From NCBI GenBank assembly GCA_035253825.1, contig DATFBM010000047.1, forward strand, positions 38,690-102,689: a stretch of DNA of 64,000 nt, written 5' to 3'. The notes under the pieces are model-generated. The model saw nothing but the letters and a program-made list of their open reading frames with translations, was not told where the DNA came from and did no database searches. Positions 17,761-27,015 of the stretch are shown here, one piece after another (positions within the stretch are counted from its first letter, which is position 1; each line of letters opens with the position of its first letter). The stretch comes from JACCTH01 sp035253825. GTDB lineage: Bacteria; Actinomycetota; Acidimicrobiia; Spongiisociales; ZC4RG35. Position numbers and translations under genes: made by a program.

Positions 17761-18099
17761 TTGAAGCTGATCATTGCGTACGTCAAGCCGTTCAAGCTCG
17801 AGGAAGTCAAGGACGCCTTGCGAGAGGTAGGAGTCACCGGCATGTCAGTCGGTGAGATTCGAGGCTTCGGTCGCCAGTCGGGACAGACCGAGGTCTATCG
17901 GGGAGCCGAATACAAGGTCGAATTCGTTCCCAAGACCCGCATCGAGCTGGCGGTTGGAGATGATGACGTCGAACGGGTAGCGGCGACGATCGAGGGCGCC
18001 GCCCGCACCGGCGACATTGGGGATGGCAAGGTCATCGTCCTGCCGATCGAGGAGATACTGAGGATAAGGACAGGTGAGCGAGGAGCTGAAGCCATCTAA
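17761..18099 (+). CDS. glnK: nitrogen regulatory protein PII (GlnK)
   Basis: The 112-residue PII protein has the T-loop with Tyr51 (TEVYRGAEYKVEF), the target of GlnD, and the signature TGDIGDGKVIVLPIEE. It senses ATP/ADP, 2-oxoglutarate and the cell's nitrogen state, and docks on AmtB. It starts with TTG at 17761, right behind amtB, and overlaps glnD by 26 nt. In Actinobacteria the equivalent protein is adenylylated rather than uridylylated at Tyr51; which applies here cannot be read from the sequence. Confidence 0.97.
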   Translation: MKLIIAYVKPFKLEEVKDALREVGVTGMSVGEIRGFGRQSGQTEVYRGAEYKVEFVPKTRIELAVGDDDVERVAATIEGAARTGDIGDGKVIVLPIEEILRIRTGERGAEAI

Positions 18100-20419
18100 C
18101 GACCTGCGCTTGCCCCTGCAAGCCCGATCCGATCAGATCGATCGCCTGGTCGGAGGGCTGGGGCAAGCCCACCCCGACCTCGGCGTCCTGGCGGTCGGTG
18201 GATATGGTCGGGCAGAGCTTTCGCTGCACTCTGACATCGACCTGCTATTCCTTCACGAGGGGCCTCCGCCCGAGGAAGCGATTCGGTCGATCCTGTATCC
18301 ACTGTGGGATTCCAGGCACAAGGTCGGTCACGCCACTCGCACGGTTCGCGCCAGCCTCGCCTTTGCCCGCGACGATTTGCCGGCGCTCTGCTCACTGCTT
18401 TCGGCTCGTCTCGTTTCTGGCCCTTCACCGTTGTTCGACGAGCTGGAGGCCGGGCTGGCCAAGCTTCTGGCCGGAGCGCGGGCCCAACTGCCCGAGCTGC
18501 TGGCGGCCGAAGAGCACAGAGTCTGGGAACGCGAGCCTTTTGCCCGACAGGAGCTCGACCTCAAAAGTGGCCGCGGAGGCCTTCGAAGCCATCACCGACT
18601 CGAATGGGACCGGAAGCGTTCACGTCTCATCGGAGAGCAACCAAGGCTCTCGGCCACGGATGACGAAAAGGCTGCGGTGGCGACCCTACTCCAGGTACGA
18701 GAGGGACTTCACGCGGTCCAACGGCGAGCTGCCGATCTCTATCACATCGAGCTGCGCTCTCAGATAGCCGACTGGTTGGGCCGCGATCCCACCGAGCTCG
18801 CCACGGAGGTCTATGGCGCTGCCCGGACCATAGATGGAGCTGCCGCTCTTCGATGGGGCCGGGTGCGGCCGGCGGGGACCGATCCGATCAATCATGCCGG
18901 TCTGGCCGTAATTCGATTGGTGCGCTCGCGCTGGGGGAAGCGTGAGCCAGCGGCTACTCCATTTGCCTACGCACGGGCCGCGGCGGCGTCGGGATCGGGC
19001 GGACGCCTCTCGGTGTGGGAGCGCGATTTCGTCTCCCGCCTCAGTCCCCCCAACTGGCATTCGGGAGATCGCTCGAGCTTGCTAGCTCTCCTCGCCGAAG
19101 GCAGCGCCGGGTGGGAAGCGTTACTCGGGCTCTGGGAGGCCGGATGGCTGACCGGCGCCTTGCCCGAGTTGGGTCACCTCCGGGGCCTCGCCCAGGTAGC
19201 TCCTTTCCACCAGCACCCCGTCGATGCCCACCTCGGGGCCACGGTCGCCAATGTCGTCGAACTCGCCGATGGTGCCATCGACTGGTGCGGGGAGATCGCC
19301 GACCAGATGGGTGGTCTCGACGAGGTATTGCTGGCGGCATTCCTCCATGACATTGGAAAGGGTTTGCCGGGCGATCACTCCGTCACCGGGAGCGACCTGG
19401 CTCGAAAGCTTCTAATCCGGATCGGATTCCCCCTCACCACGGCGGGGGTAGTCGGCGACGCTGTACGTCACCACCTACTCCTGCCCGAGACCGCCTTTCG
19501 CCGGGATATCGAAGACCCTGCCGTGATTGGCCTCTTCGCCGCCTCGGTGGGAAGCCGCGATTTTCTGCGGCTGCTCACCCTCCTCAGCGTGGCCGATGCT
19601 CGCTCCACCGGAGCCGACATGTGGAGCCCGTGGAAGGAATCGCTGCTGAGGGCGCTATTCACAAGAACCGCCGCCGTCTTCGAGGGGCGGCAGACGTCCC
19701 TGCCCGAGGCGGTAGTAGATGAGCTGGCGGTCCTTGTCCCCGAGCTTGACCCGCGATCCATCGCCGACCATCTCGAGGGTATGCCACCTGATTATCTCGG
19801 TCGCTTCGGCACCGATGTCGTCGCCACTCACCTCCGCCTTGCACATCCCGACCTGGGCTCGGCCGAAGTGCGCACGGCCGTGGTGCCAGGAGCTCCCGTT
19901 TCAAATATCGTGGTGGCCGCCCGCGATCGCCCGGGTCTCCTTGCCACCGTTGCCGGTGTTCTCGCCCTCCACAACCTCAATGTGCTCGAGGCTCGGGTCG
20001 TCACCCGCAACGACGGTTTAGCGATCGATACTTTCCGAGTAGCCGACTCCCGAGGCTCGGACATGGTGGGCCAGGGAAGATGGCCCGCAGTACGAGACAC
20101 TCTGGAAAGAACGATCGTCGGGACGCTCGACCTCGAGGCGCGCCTGGCGGAGAAGCGCACGGCACCGCTGCGGGCGAAGGCAAGAGCAACCGACGTCCGG
20201 GTTACCGGTTCGACCATCGACATTCGCACTCGCGATCGGGTGGGATTGCTCCACGACCTCGCTCTCGCCATGACCTCACTCGGTCTTTCGATCAACCTCG
20301 CCAAGATCGATACGCGCCGCGGTGAGGCAATCGACGTCTTCGGGGTGACCAAGCCCGCTCACATAACCGACGACGCAATCGAGAGGGCGCTAACTGCTGT
20401 TTGCGGGGTGGCTCCTTAG
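18074..20419 (+). CDS. glnD: PII nucleotidyltransferase / removing enzyme GlnD
   Basis: The 781-residue protein has the four GlnD domains. A nucleotidyltransferase comes first, with GGYGRAELSLHSDIDLLFLH near residue 43, then a helical linker. An HD hydrolase follows (HQHPVDAHL and AFLHDIGKGLPGDHS). Two C-terminal ACT domains complete it, around SNIVVAARDRPGLLATVAG and STIDIRTRDRVGLLHDLA. It attaches and removes the nucleotide on GlnK Tyr51 in response to glutamine. The GTG start lies inside glnK. The stop codon interlocks with that of the convergent SDR gene. Confidence 0.95.
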   Translation: MSEELKPSNDLRLPLQARSDQIDRLVGGLGQAHPDLGVLAVGGYGRAELSLHSDIDLLFLHEGPPPEEAIRSILYPLWDSRHKVGHATRTVRASLAFARDDLPALCSLLSARLVSGPSPLFDELEAGLAKLLAGARAQLPELLAAEEHRVWEREPFARQELDLKSGRGGLRSHHRLEWDRKRSRLIGEQPRLSATDDEKAAVATLLQVREGLHAVQRRAADLYHIELRSQIADWLGRDPTELATEVYGAARTIDGAAALRWGRVRPAGTDPINHAGLAVIRLVRSRWGKREPAATPFAYARAAAASGSGGRLSVWERDFVSRLSPPNWHSGDRSSLLALLAEGSAGWEALLGLWEAGWLTGALPELGHLRGLAQVAPFHQHPVDAHLGATVANVVELADGAIDWCGEIADQMGGLDEVLLAAFLHDIGKGLPGDHSVTGSDLARKLLIRIGFPLTTAGVVGDAVRHHLLLPETAFRRDIEDPAVIGLFAASVGSRDFLRLLTLLSVADARSTGADMWSPWKESLLRALFTRTAAVFEGRQTSLPEAVVDELAVLVPELDPRSIADHLEGMPPDYLGRFGTDVVATHLRLAHPDLGSAEVRTAVVPGAPVSNIVVAARDRPGLLATVAGVLALHNLNVLEARVVTRNDGLAIDTFRVADSRGSDMVGQGRWPAVRDTLERTIVGTLDLEARLAEKRTAPLRAKARATDVRVTGSTIDIRTRDRVGLLHDLALAMTSLGLSINLAKIDTRRGEAIDVFGVTKPAHITDDAIERALTAVCGVAP

Positions 20420-21189
20420 AACGGAGTCACGTACGCCGCCGTGATCCCCCCGTCAACCACGAAGGTGGAGCCGGTGGTGAAAGAAGACTCATCCGATGCG
20501 AGCCAGAGCGCGGCCTGGGCCATCTCCTTAGCTTCGCCGAACCGGCCCATTGGGATGTGAACCAGCCGCCGGGCCTTCTTCTCTTCGGTGTCGAGAAACT
20601 TCATCAGAAGCTCGGTATGAAGGGGACCGGGGCAGAGGGCGTTGACCCGAATGTTCTCTCGGGCGTGAAGCACCGCTAGTTCCCTGGTCATCGAAAGCAC
20701 TGCCCCCTTCGACGCCGTGTAAGCCACTTGGGGCGTGGCTGCTCCCAACAGCGCCACGAAGGAGGCGGTGTTGATGATCGATCCCCCTCCGGCCCGACGC
20801 AACGCCGGGATCCCGAACTTGCATCCCAGGAACACCCCTTTGGCGTTGATATTCATCGTCAGATCCCAAACCTGCTCGGTGGTGCCGACGGCGTCGTCGT
20901 CGTTGGAGTGCATGATCCCGGCGTTGTTGAAGAGCACATCGAGCCGACCGAACTCGGATTCGGCTGCCGCCACCATCGCCTCGCAATCGGCGGCCAGGGA
21001 CACGTCGGCTCCAACAGCCGTGGCCCGGCCTCCGCTCTGATTGATCTCGTTGGCTACGGCCACCGCCGCCTCCCGATCGAGGTCCACGGCCACCACCGAT
21101 GCCCCCTCAGCCGCGAACAGGGTTGAGGCTTCGCGGCCAATCCCCCCGGCGGCGCCCGTGATTAGGACCACCTTGTTCGCCAAACGCAT
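20416..21189 (-). CDS. SDR-family oxidoreductase
   Basis: The 257-residue protein is a classical short-chain dehydrogenase. The nucleotide motif TGAAGGIG lies near residue 12, NNAG near residue 86, and the catalytic residues are Ser in NTASFVALLG and Tyr-x-x-x-Lys in YTASKGA. Asp in VDLDREAA suggests NAD preference. Its ATG at 21189 overlaps the stop of the glutamine-synthetase-like gene by 1 nt (TGATG), so the two are coupled. An alcohol dehydrogenase acting on gamma-glutamylethanolamide would fit the pathway; this is inference from context. Confidence 0.9.
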   Translation of the reverse strand: MRLANKVVLITGAAGGIGREASTLFAAEGASVVAVDLDREAAVAVANEINQSGGRATAVGADVSLAADCEAMVAAAESEFGRLDVLFNNAGIMHSNDDDAVGTTEQVWDLTMNINAKGVFLGCKFGIPALRRAGGGSIINTASFVALLGAATPQVAYTASKGAVLSMTRELAVLHARENIRVNALCPGPLHTELLMKFLDTEEKKARRLVHIPMGRFGEAKEMAQAALWLASDESSFTTGSTFVVDGGITAAYVTPF

Positions 21190-22562
21190 CAGATGCGCTC
21201 GAAGTACCGCCACCGCTCCCAGTCGGTGACGGAGTTATCAAAGGCGTCCTGCTCCTGACGGAAGAAGTGGGTGTAATGCTCTTGAACGTCCTCCCCGAAG
21301 GCGGCCTTGACGAACTCGGAGGCGGCAAAGTTGTCCGTCGCCTCCCGCAGGGTTCGCGGCACGCGCGGTAGTTCGGACGCCTGGTAGATATCGCCGGAAA
21401 AATGTGCCGGCGGCTCGATCTCGTTGGCAATCCCATCGAGACCCGATGCCAGGACGGCGGCATACGCGAGGTAGGGGTTGCAGTCGGCTCCTGGAATCCG
21501 GCACTCAATACGCAGACCCGAGCCATGACCGACTACCCGGAAGCCAGCCGTGCGATTGTCATAGGACCAGGCGATCCTTGTTGGGGCCCAAGATCCGTCC
21601 TGGTAGCGCTTGAACGAGTTGATGGTGGGGGCAAGAAAGGGCATCACCTCGGGGACATGACTCATCCACCCGCCTAGGAAGTGTCGGAACGTGGGAGATA
21701 CGTTGATGGGCCCTTCGGCTACCTCGCCGGGGAATGCGTTGTCATCTCCCGACCACAGACTCAAGTGGATATGACATGACGAGCCAGCTTCGCTCATCTG
21801 CGGTTTCGCCATGAATGTGACCGACATGTCCAAGGACTCGGCAATCTCTTTCATCGCCAGCTTCATGATCGAATGCCGATCGGCCATTTCGAGGACGTGG
21901 GCGTAGCGAATGTTCATCTCGTGCTGCCCCCGGCCCCACTCCCCTTTCGAATTCTCTACCGGAATCCCGGAAGCCGATAGGTGCCGACGGACGGCCCCGT
22001 TGTATTTCTCCTCGCGAGTTCCCTGGAGAAGGTGGTAGTCCTCGATATACCAGCCCGCCGGGTTGAGGTCCTGGTACCGGCGGGCGGCCGCCTCGCGATA
22101 ACTGTCCTGAAATAGGAAGTATTCGATTTCTGAGGCCCCTTGGGCTGTGAAACCGGACGCTCCCGCCCTTTCCAACTGCCGACGAAGGATCGTCCGCGGC
22201 GCCACCGCGACGAGGTCGTGGTGGTGGGGATCATGCAAGTCGGAGAGGACGATGGCACTGCGGTCGAGCCAGCTCGCCACCCGTAGCGTTTCCATATCGG
22301 GAACCATGTGAAAGTCCCCATAACCCAGCTCCCAGTTGGCGTACTTGTAGCCGGGGACCGGCTCCATCTCCATGTCGACTGTGAGTAGGTAGTCACAACC
22401 GTGGGTGCCGGCGCCCGCAACGTCCTCGAGAAAGTAGGAGCCCTCGAATCGCTTGCCGTGGAGGCGGCCGTAGTGGTCCGTGAAAGCCACCACGACGGTG
22501 TCAACTTTCCCCGTGTCCACCAACCCGGCGAGGTCGTCGGTGGTCAACTGCCCACGAGTCAT
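21189..22562 (-). CDS. glutamine-synthetase-like gamma-glutamyl-amine ligase
   Basis: The 457-residue protein has the glutamine synthetase fold (EIEYFLF, GQHEMNIRYAHVLEMADRH, CHIHLSL, RIECRIPGADCNPYLAYAAV). It differs from true GlnA and belongs with PuuA/GlnA3/GlnA4-type ligases, which join glutamate to an amine using ATP. A permease of ethanolamine type diverges from it, and an SDR and an aldehyde dehydrogenase are nearby. Gamma-glutamylethanolamide synthesis (as by S. coelicolor GlnA4) is therefore more likely than polyamine glutamylation, which would need an amine oxidase. It is cotranscribed with the SDR. Confidence 0.85.
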   Translation of the reverse strand: MTRGQLTTDDLAGLVDTGKVDTVVVAFTDHYGRLHGKRFEGSYFLEDVAGAGTHGCDYLLTVDMEMEPVPGYKYANWELGYGDFHMVPDMETLRVASWLDRSAIVLSDLHDPHHHDLVAVAPRTILRRQLERAGASGFTAQGASEIEYFLFQDSYREAAARRYQDLNPAGWYIEDYHLLQGTREEKYNGAVRRHLSASGIPVENSKGEWGRGQHEMNIRYAHVLEMADRHSIMKLAMKEIAESLDMSVTFMAKPQMSEAGSSCHIHLSLWSGDDNAFPGEVAEGPINVSPTFRHFLGGWMSHVPEVMPFLAPTINSFKRYQDGSWAPTRIAWSYDNRTAGFRVVGHGSGLRIECRIPGADCNPYLAYAAVLASGLDGIANEIEPPAHFSGDIYQASELPRVPRTLREATDNFAASEFVKAAFGEDVQEHYTHFFRQEQDAFDNSVTDWERWRYFERI

Positions 22563-22704
22563 CGGTCAGCCTCCATTCACTTGAGCGGGCGAAAGCGTAG
22601 AGCCGGAAGCGGAGGCGATGCCGAAGCGATCGTGAGAAAGATCTCGATTCCCCCGGCAACCGATCCCGGTGTTTTCTAGTGTCCCCTGCCGGCAGAGGAG
22701 GCCT

Positions 22705-24216
22705 ATGACCAACGAGCGCAAAATCGGCTCGGTCACCTATCAGAACGTCGACCAGACCTATTTCAGCGAACGCGGCCTGCGACGGCACGCCGGCGTCTGG
22801 TCCTTGTGGGCGCTGGGGGTTGCCGCCGTCATCTCCGGTGATTTCTCGGGATGGAACCTGGGGCTCAATGTCGGGGGCTTCGGAGGCCTTCTCCTTGCCA
22901 CCGTGATCATCACGATCATGTACTTCGGTCTCTGCTATTCGATCGCCGAGATGTCGCCGGCGCTGCCCCATACCGGGGGTGCCTACTCGTTTGCGCGATC
23001 GGCCATGGGACCATGGGGCGGATTCATCACCGGGCTGGCCGAGAACATCGAGTACGTCGTCACGACAGCGGTGGTAGGGACCTTCGCCGCCGCCTACGCC
23101 CGACCGGTCTTCGCCGAGTTGATCGGCCTTGACCTGAACGAGATGGTGTGGCTGGCGATTTTCTACGTCCTCTTTGTTGGACTGAACATTGTTGGAATCG
23201 AAGCCACGATGCGTTTCTCAATCGCTATCTGCCTCATCTCACTAGCCGTGCTGGCGATATACGCAGTGATTTCGATTCCGAACTTCGAGGCCGGGAGACT
23301 GACTGACATCGCACCCGCCGCAGGAGGCACGCCATTCCTGCCTTTCGGTGCAGCAGGGATCTTCGCTGCCCTGCCATTCGCGATTTGGTTCTATCTGGCG
23401 ATCGAAGAGTTGCCTCTGGCGGCCGAAGAGTCGATGGATCCGAAACGAGACGTCCCCAAGGCCACGATCTGGGGAATGGTGACGCTGGTGATCACCGGCG
23501 CCATCGTGCTCTTCCTCAACACAGGGGTCACGGGAGCGGAGGCGATTCGAACCTCCGGAGAACCTCTTCTCGATGGATTTAGAGCCATTCTCGGGAGCGG
23601 AACCGGCGCCGCTCTGCTCGGGCTGGCCGCGCTGTCCGGTTTGATCGCGAGCTTCCACACGATCATCTACGCCTACGGGCGCAACATTTTCTCACTTTCG
23701 CGGGCCGGATACTTTCCGAAGTTCATGTCGGTCACTCACGGCACGAGGAAGACCCCTTGGGTCGCATTGCTGCTCGGCGCCGCGGTGGGCTACCTCCTGG
23801 CGGTCTTGCTGAGGTGGGCCGGAGGTCAGGATTCGGCCTTTGCCGCAACTGTTTCCGGAGCCTTGCTCAATATGGCCGTCTTTGGAGCCGTGATCTCCTA
23901 TGCGATGCAGTGTCTGGCGTTCATATTGCTGCGACGCAATATGCCCAACATCGTCCGACCATACCGGAGCCCGGTCGGAGTGCCAGGCGCCGTCGTCGCC
24001 GGGCTGATCGCTGTCGTGGCGTTGATCGCGACTTTCCTCGACGAGGGGTACCGGCCGGGCGTCTACGGAACTGCAATCTGGGTACTACTCGGCGTTGCCT
24101 ATTTCGGCGCCGCCGGCCGACACCGGCTGGTGCTCTCACCCGAAGAGGAGTTCGCCATGACCAAGGGCGAGCACGGTCACCCCGAAACGGAGGGCTACGG
24201 CACAACCCGCGTTTGA
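22705..24216 (+). CDS. APC-family permease, ethanolamine permease-like
   Basis: The 503-residue protein has about twelve TM helices and the APC motif SPALPHTGGAYSFARSAMGPW near residue 95. ISGDFSGWNLGLNVGGFGG near residue 43 resembles ethanolamine permeases. It would import the amine that feeds the divergent ligase. AGAGGAGG stands 4 nt before the ATG at 22705 and decides the start; an upstream in-frame TTG at 22669 is rejected. The 142-bp divergent gap has no GlnR-type box that I can see. Confidence 0.85.
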   Translation: MTNERKIGSVTYQNVDQTYFSERGLRRHAGVWSLWALGVAAVISGDFSGWNLGLNVGGFGGLLLATVIITIMYFGLCYSIAEMSPALPHTGGAYSFARSAMGPWGGFITGLAENIEYVVTTAVVGTFAAAYARPVFAELIGLDLNEMVWLAIFYVLFVGLNIVGIEATMRFSIAICLISLAVLAIYAVISIPNFEAGRLTDIAPAAGGTPFLPFGAAGIFAALPFAIWFYLAIEELPLAAEESMDPKRDVPKATIWGMVTLVITGAIVLFLNTGVTGAEAIRTSGEPLLDGFRAILGSGTGAALLGLAALSGLIASFHTIIYAYGRNIFSLSRAGYFPKFMSVTHGTRKTPWVALLLGAAVGYLLAVLLRWAGGQDSAFAATVSGALLNMAVFGAVISYAMQCLAFILLRRNMPNIVRPYRSPVGVPGAVVAGLIAVVALIATFLDEGYRPGVYGTAIWVLLGVAYFGAAGRHRLVLSPEEEFAMTKGEHGHPETEGYGTTRV

Positions 24217-24287
24217 GACTCGCCCGATGATTTGGATGGCCCACGGGGGGTATAAATCTTGCGCATCCCAGATCATCGGAGGCCTCC

Positions 24288-24620
24288 ATGGAAACGGCAG
24301 CAGTAGTTCTCAGTGTCGATCAGGCCCAGACTGAGGAATTCGAAGCCGGGTTCCGGGAGCACGAGCTACCTACCTGGATCGACTTTGAGGAAAAAGGGGT
24401 CCTGGTGGCAGCGTGCTTGCAGAGAATGGACATCTCCTCGCAGCCACGCTCGGGTGCCCAGCAATATTTGGTCGTCGCCATCTTCGCCACCGATGAAGGG
24501 CATCACCTTCACGACAGCGATCCCCGCTTCCAAGAATGGGACCGGATGGCCGAATCATTCCAGGTGGCCCCGGCGATGGCCTTCGGAGGCGAGACCATCC
24601 TCAAGGTTGGTTTGAACTAG
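24288..24620 (+). CDS. small protein of unknown function (110 aa)
   Basis: The 110-residue soluble protein begins METAAVVLSVDQAQTEEFE and contains the strands QYLVVAIFATDEGHHLHDSD and FGGETILKVGLN. The pattern of a strand, a helix with ELPTW, then paired strands could be a dimeric alpha/beta-barrel fold, but I cannot assign a family. GGAGG lies 5 nt before the ATG at 24288, and GTATAAAT 30 bp further up may be part of its promoter. It stands alone between the permease and the ligase gene. Confidence 0.7.
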   Translation: METAAVVLSVDQAQTEEFEAGFREHELPTWIDFEEKGVLVAACLQRMDISSQPRSGAQQYLVVAIFATDEGHHLHDSDPRFQEWDRMAESFQVAPAMAFGGETILKVGLN

Positions 24621-24640
24621 CCCGTCCCAAGCATGCCTTG

Positions 24641-26116
24641 ATGGCTGAGTCGACCTACAACCGCAAACGGGATTTCGCCGAGACCTCGGAGCCGGCGGCC
24701 GTTGCCAGCGACGCCGATGTCAATCCCATGACGGCCCCCACGGGTGAGTTGTTCGTCATTCACCAGCATTACGCCACCCGGCTCCATCACGATCTCAGAT
24801 TGGAGATGCTGAACGGCTCGGTGCCGGTCCTGGTCTCATGGGCGATACCGAAGCTGCTTCCCAAACGCAAGGGCCAACGGCATCTGGCGGTCCGAACCGA
24901 GGATCATCCCTACGAGTACGCCTCCTTCTCAGGTTCGATCCCGGAGGGGAATTACGGAGCCGGCGAGGTGCGGATCTTCGACACCGGCGAGTACGAAGCG
25001 CTGGAAAGGGATGGAAAGAAGCTCAGCTTTCATCTCCGCGGGAAGCGCCTTGATGGCATTTTCCACCTCATCCATACCCGCGATCGGGACGGAAAAGAGG
25101 AGTGGCTGGTGCTGCAAGGAGAGGACTTGCGCAAGGGTTTGGAGCCTCCCCCGCCGCCAAAGCCGATGCTGGCCAGCGTCGGTGACGGAGCCTTCGACGA
25201 TCCCGCGTGGTCGTTCGAACCCAAATGGGATGGAATCCGAGCCATTGCCATCTGTGGCGTGGATACCACCCTGGTCTCACGCAATGACAACGACATCACG
25301 GTCGCCTATCCCGAACTCTCGGCGATCAACAATCAACTGGTGGCTGTCGACGCCGTCATCGACGGCGAGATCGTTGCCCTCGCTGACGGGGTGCCATCGT
25401 TCCAAGCATTGCAAGGCCGCATGCATCTGCGCGATCGGGGAGCGATCGAGAAGGCGGCCAAATCGCTTCCCGTCACTTACATGGTCTTCGACCTTCTCTT
25501 CCTCGATGGACGCAGCTTGATCGACGAGCCGCTCACGGAGCGGCGCCGTTTGCTCGAGGAAATTGCTGTTCCTTCGAGCCGATTCCAGATTTCGCCCTCC
25601 ATCGCCGGCGAGGGAACCGCTTTGTTCGAGGCCGCCAGGGCTCAGAATCTGGAAGGGATCGTTGCCAAGCAACTCAGTTCCACCTACCAGCCCGGGGCAA
25701 GGTCACGAGCCTGGCTCAAGATCAAAACTGTCTTCGATGCAGACGCGGTGGTAGTCGGCTGGACCGAAGGTGGCGGGGCGCGAAGCGGAAGCATCGGATC
25801 CCTGGTCCTGGCCATGTATGAAGGCGACGCGCTGCGCTACGTGGGCAATGTCGGAACCGGGTTCAACCAAAGGACCATGGCGGAGGCGATGCGGCGGCTC
25901 CGTGAGCTGGCAGCGACCCCCTCGCCGTTTCCACCCTCGGCTGTGCGGAACCGACCCGAATTGAAGCGAACCCATTGGGTTGCTCCCCAACTCGTAGCCA
26001 CCGTCGAATACCGACAGGTGACGAGCGCGGGCCGCCTGCGAGTGCCCTCGTTCAAGGGGTTTCGCGAGGACAAGGCCCCCGAAGATTGCACGTTCGATCA
26101 GTTGAGCAGTGGTTAG
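24641..26116 (+). CDS. ATP-dependent DNA ligase with N-terminal 3'-phosphoesterase domain
   Basis: The 491-residue protein joins an LigD-type phosphoesterase domain to an ATP-dependent ligase domain. The phosphoesterase part (about 30-165) has the metal residues in HQHYATRLHHDLRLE and the PEGNYGAGEV strand. The ligase part (about 175-490) has the adenylation lysine K195 in FEPKWDGIR, an IDGEIVAL segment and an OB fold with YVGNVGTGF. The primase/polymerase domain of full LigD is absent, so it may be a separate protein elsewhere. The family heals and seals broken ends in Ku-dependent end joining. The ATG at 24641 was chosen as the first that leaves a sensible N-terminus (MAESTYNRKRDF). Its stop interlocks with the convergent gene. 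Confidence 0.92.
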   Translation: MAESTYNRKRDFAETSEPAAVASDADVNPMTAPTGELFVIHQHYATRLHHDLRLEMLNGSVPVLVSWAIPKLLPKRKGQRHLAVRTEDHPYEYASFSGSIPEGNYGAGEVRIFDTGEYEALERDGKKLSFHLRGKRLDGIFHLIHTRDRDGKEEWLVLQGEDLRKGLEPPPPPKPMLASVGDGAFDDPAWSFEPKWDGIRAIAICGVDTTLVSRNDNDITVAYPELSAINNQLVAVDAVIDGEIVALADGVPSFQALQGRMHLRDRGAIEKAAKSLPVTYMVFDLLFLDGRSLIDEPLTERRRLLEEIAVPSSRFQISPSIAGEGTALFEAARAQNLEGIVAKQLSSTYQPGARSRAWLKIKTVFDADAVVVGWTEGGGARSGSIGSLVLAMYEGDALRYVGNVGTGFNQRTMAEAMRRLRELAATPSPFPPSAVRNRPELKRTHWVAPQLVATVEYRQVTSAGRLRVPSFKGFREDKAPEDCTFDQLSSG

Positions 26117-26481
26117 CGGTCGAGCAAACGGTTGACGGCGTCGAGGACGGCTTTGGCGGTCGCCACTGCCGGGTCGCCGCCCCGAACAATGGCGCTCCCA
26201 ACCAGTTCCTGGCCGTTCCGATGGACCTGGGCGAGGGCGATCTTGAGGTTGCCGAGGTCCGAGGTCGCCACCGCCGAGAGGTCGAAGCCGAGATCTGGCG
26301 AGAGATTACGAATCGCCCGCAACGTTGCTTCTCCTACCAGCCGATGCCGATGACTTGGCCCGCCATCGCCCTCGACCCGACCTCGATACTGGTTATGCGA
26401 AGCGGTCAGCGTCACCTCGATCACCGCCCGCGCACCAACCAGTTGCTGATCGATCGTCGAGAGGGCGGGACGGGGAGCCAC
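26113..26481 (-). CDS. conserved-looking protein of unknown function (122 aa)
   Basis: The 122-residue protein starts with GTG at 26481. It has a compact alternating pattern: a strand VIEVTLTASHNQYRGRVEGD, a helix around LVGEATLRAIRNL, a second strand region and a C-terminal helix DPAVATAKAVLDAVNRLLDR. The shape recalls small alpha/beta regulatory domains, but I can name no family with confidence. It is convergent with the ligase gene, with overlapping stops, and divergent from mscL. Confidence 0.65.
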   Translation of the reverse strand: MAPRPALSTIDQQLVGARAVIEVTLTASHNQYRGRVEGDGGPSHRHRLVGEATLRAIRNLSPDLGFDLSAVATSDLGNLKIALAQVHRNGQELVGSAIVRGGDPAVATAKAVLDAVNRLLDR

Positions 26482-26554
26482 GAATGCAGGGTAAACGGGC
26501 GCCGGCCAGAGTCAGCTTCTATGGTTTTGCGGTCCGCGACCAGGAGGGTTCTCT

Positions 26555-26935
26555 GTGATCAAAGAGTTCAAAGAGTTCATCGCCAAAGGCAATCTCATCG
26601 ATCTGGCCGTGGCATTTGTCATGGGCGTTGCCTTCAGCGGGTTGGTCAACGCCTTCATCAATCGGATCGTCAATCCCATCCTGGGCTTGCTCTTCAACGT
26701 ATCGAGCCTCGAGACGATGGGGCTGTTTGGCGATCCGGATCCAGTCACTGGGGTGCCCGCCGGGTCGTTGGGCGCCTTTGTCGGCGCCATCATCAACTTC
26801 CTCCTGGTGGGATTCGTGATGTTCTTGGTGGTCAAGGCCTACAACCGCATGCGCCGGCCTCCGGCGGACGTCGAACCGTCAGAAGAGATCGTGCTCCTCC
26901 GCGAGATTCGCGACGGCCTCCGTGCCCGCCCTTAG
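26555..26935 (+). CDS. mscL: large-conductance mechanosensitive channel MscL
   Basis: The 126-residue protein has the MscL layout: an amphipathic N-terminus (IKEFKEFIAKGNLIDLAVAF), the pore helix VMGVAFSGLVNAFINRIVNP, a periplasmic loop, the second helix FVGAIINFLLVGFVMFLVVK and a charged C-terminal bundle ending SEEIVLLREIRDGL. It opens under membrane tension to release solutes on osmotic downshock. The start is GTG at 26555, after GGAGG. Confidence 0.96.
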   Translation: MIKEFKEFIAKGNLIDLAVAFVMGVAFSGLVNAFINRIVNPILGLLFNVSSLETMGLFGDPDPVTGVPAGSLGAFVGAIINFLLVGFVMFLVVKAYNRMRRPPADVEPSEEIVLLREIRDGLRARP

Positions 26936-27015
26936 CCTGCCGTCTGACCGAACGCTTCCCTCTTCCTGATGCTCCGCCCTTGCCCTAGATGACTTGGCCT
27001 ACTAGCATGCCAGAC

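Noticed and set aside
22669..22704. An upstream TTG start for the permease.
   Set aside because: AGAGGAGG stands 4 nt before the ATG at 22705, so the TTG would place the ribosome-binding site inside the coding region.
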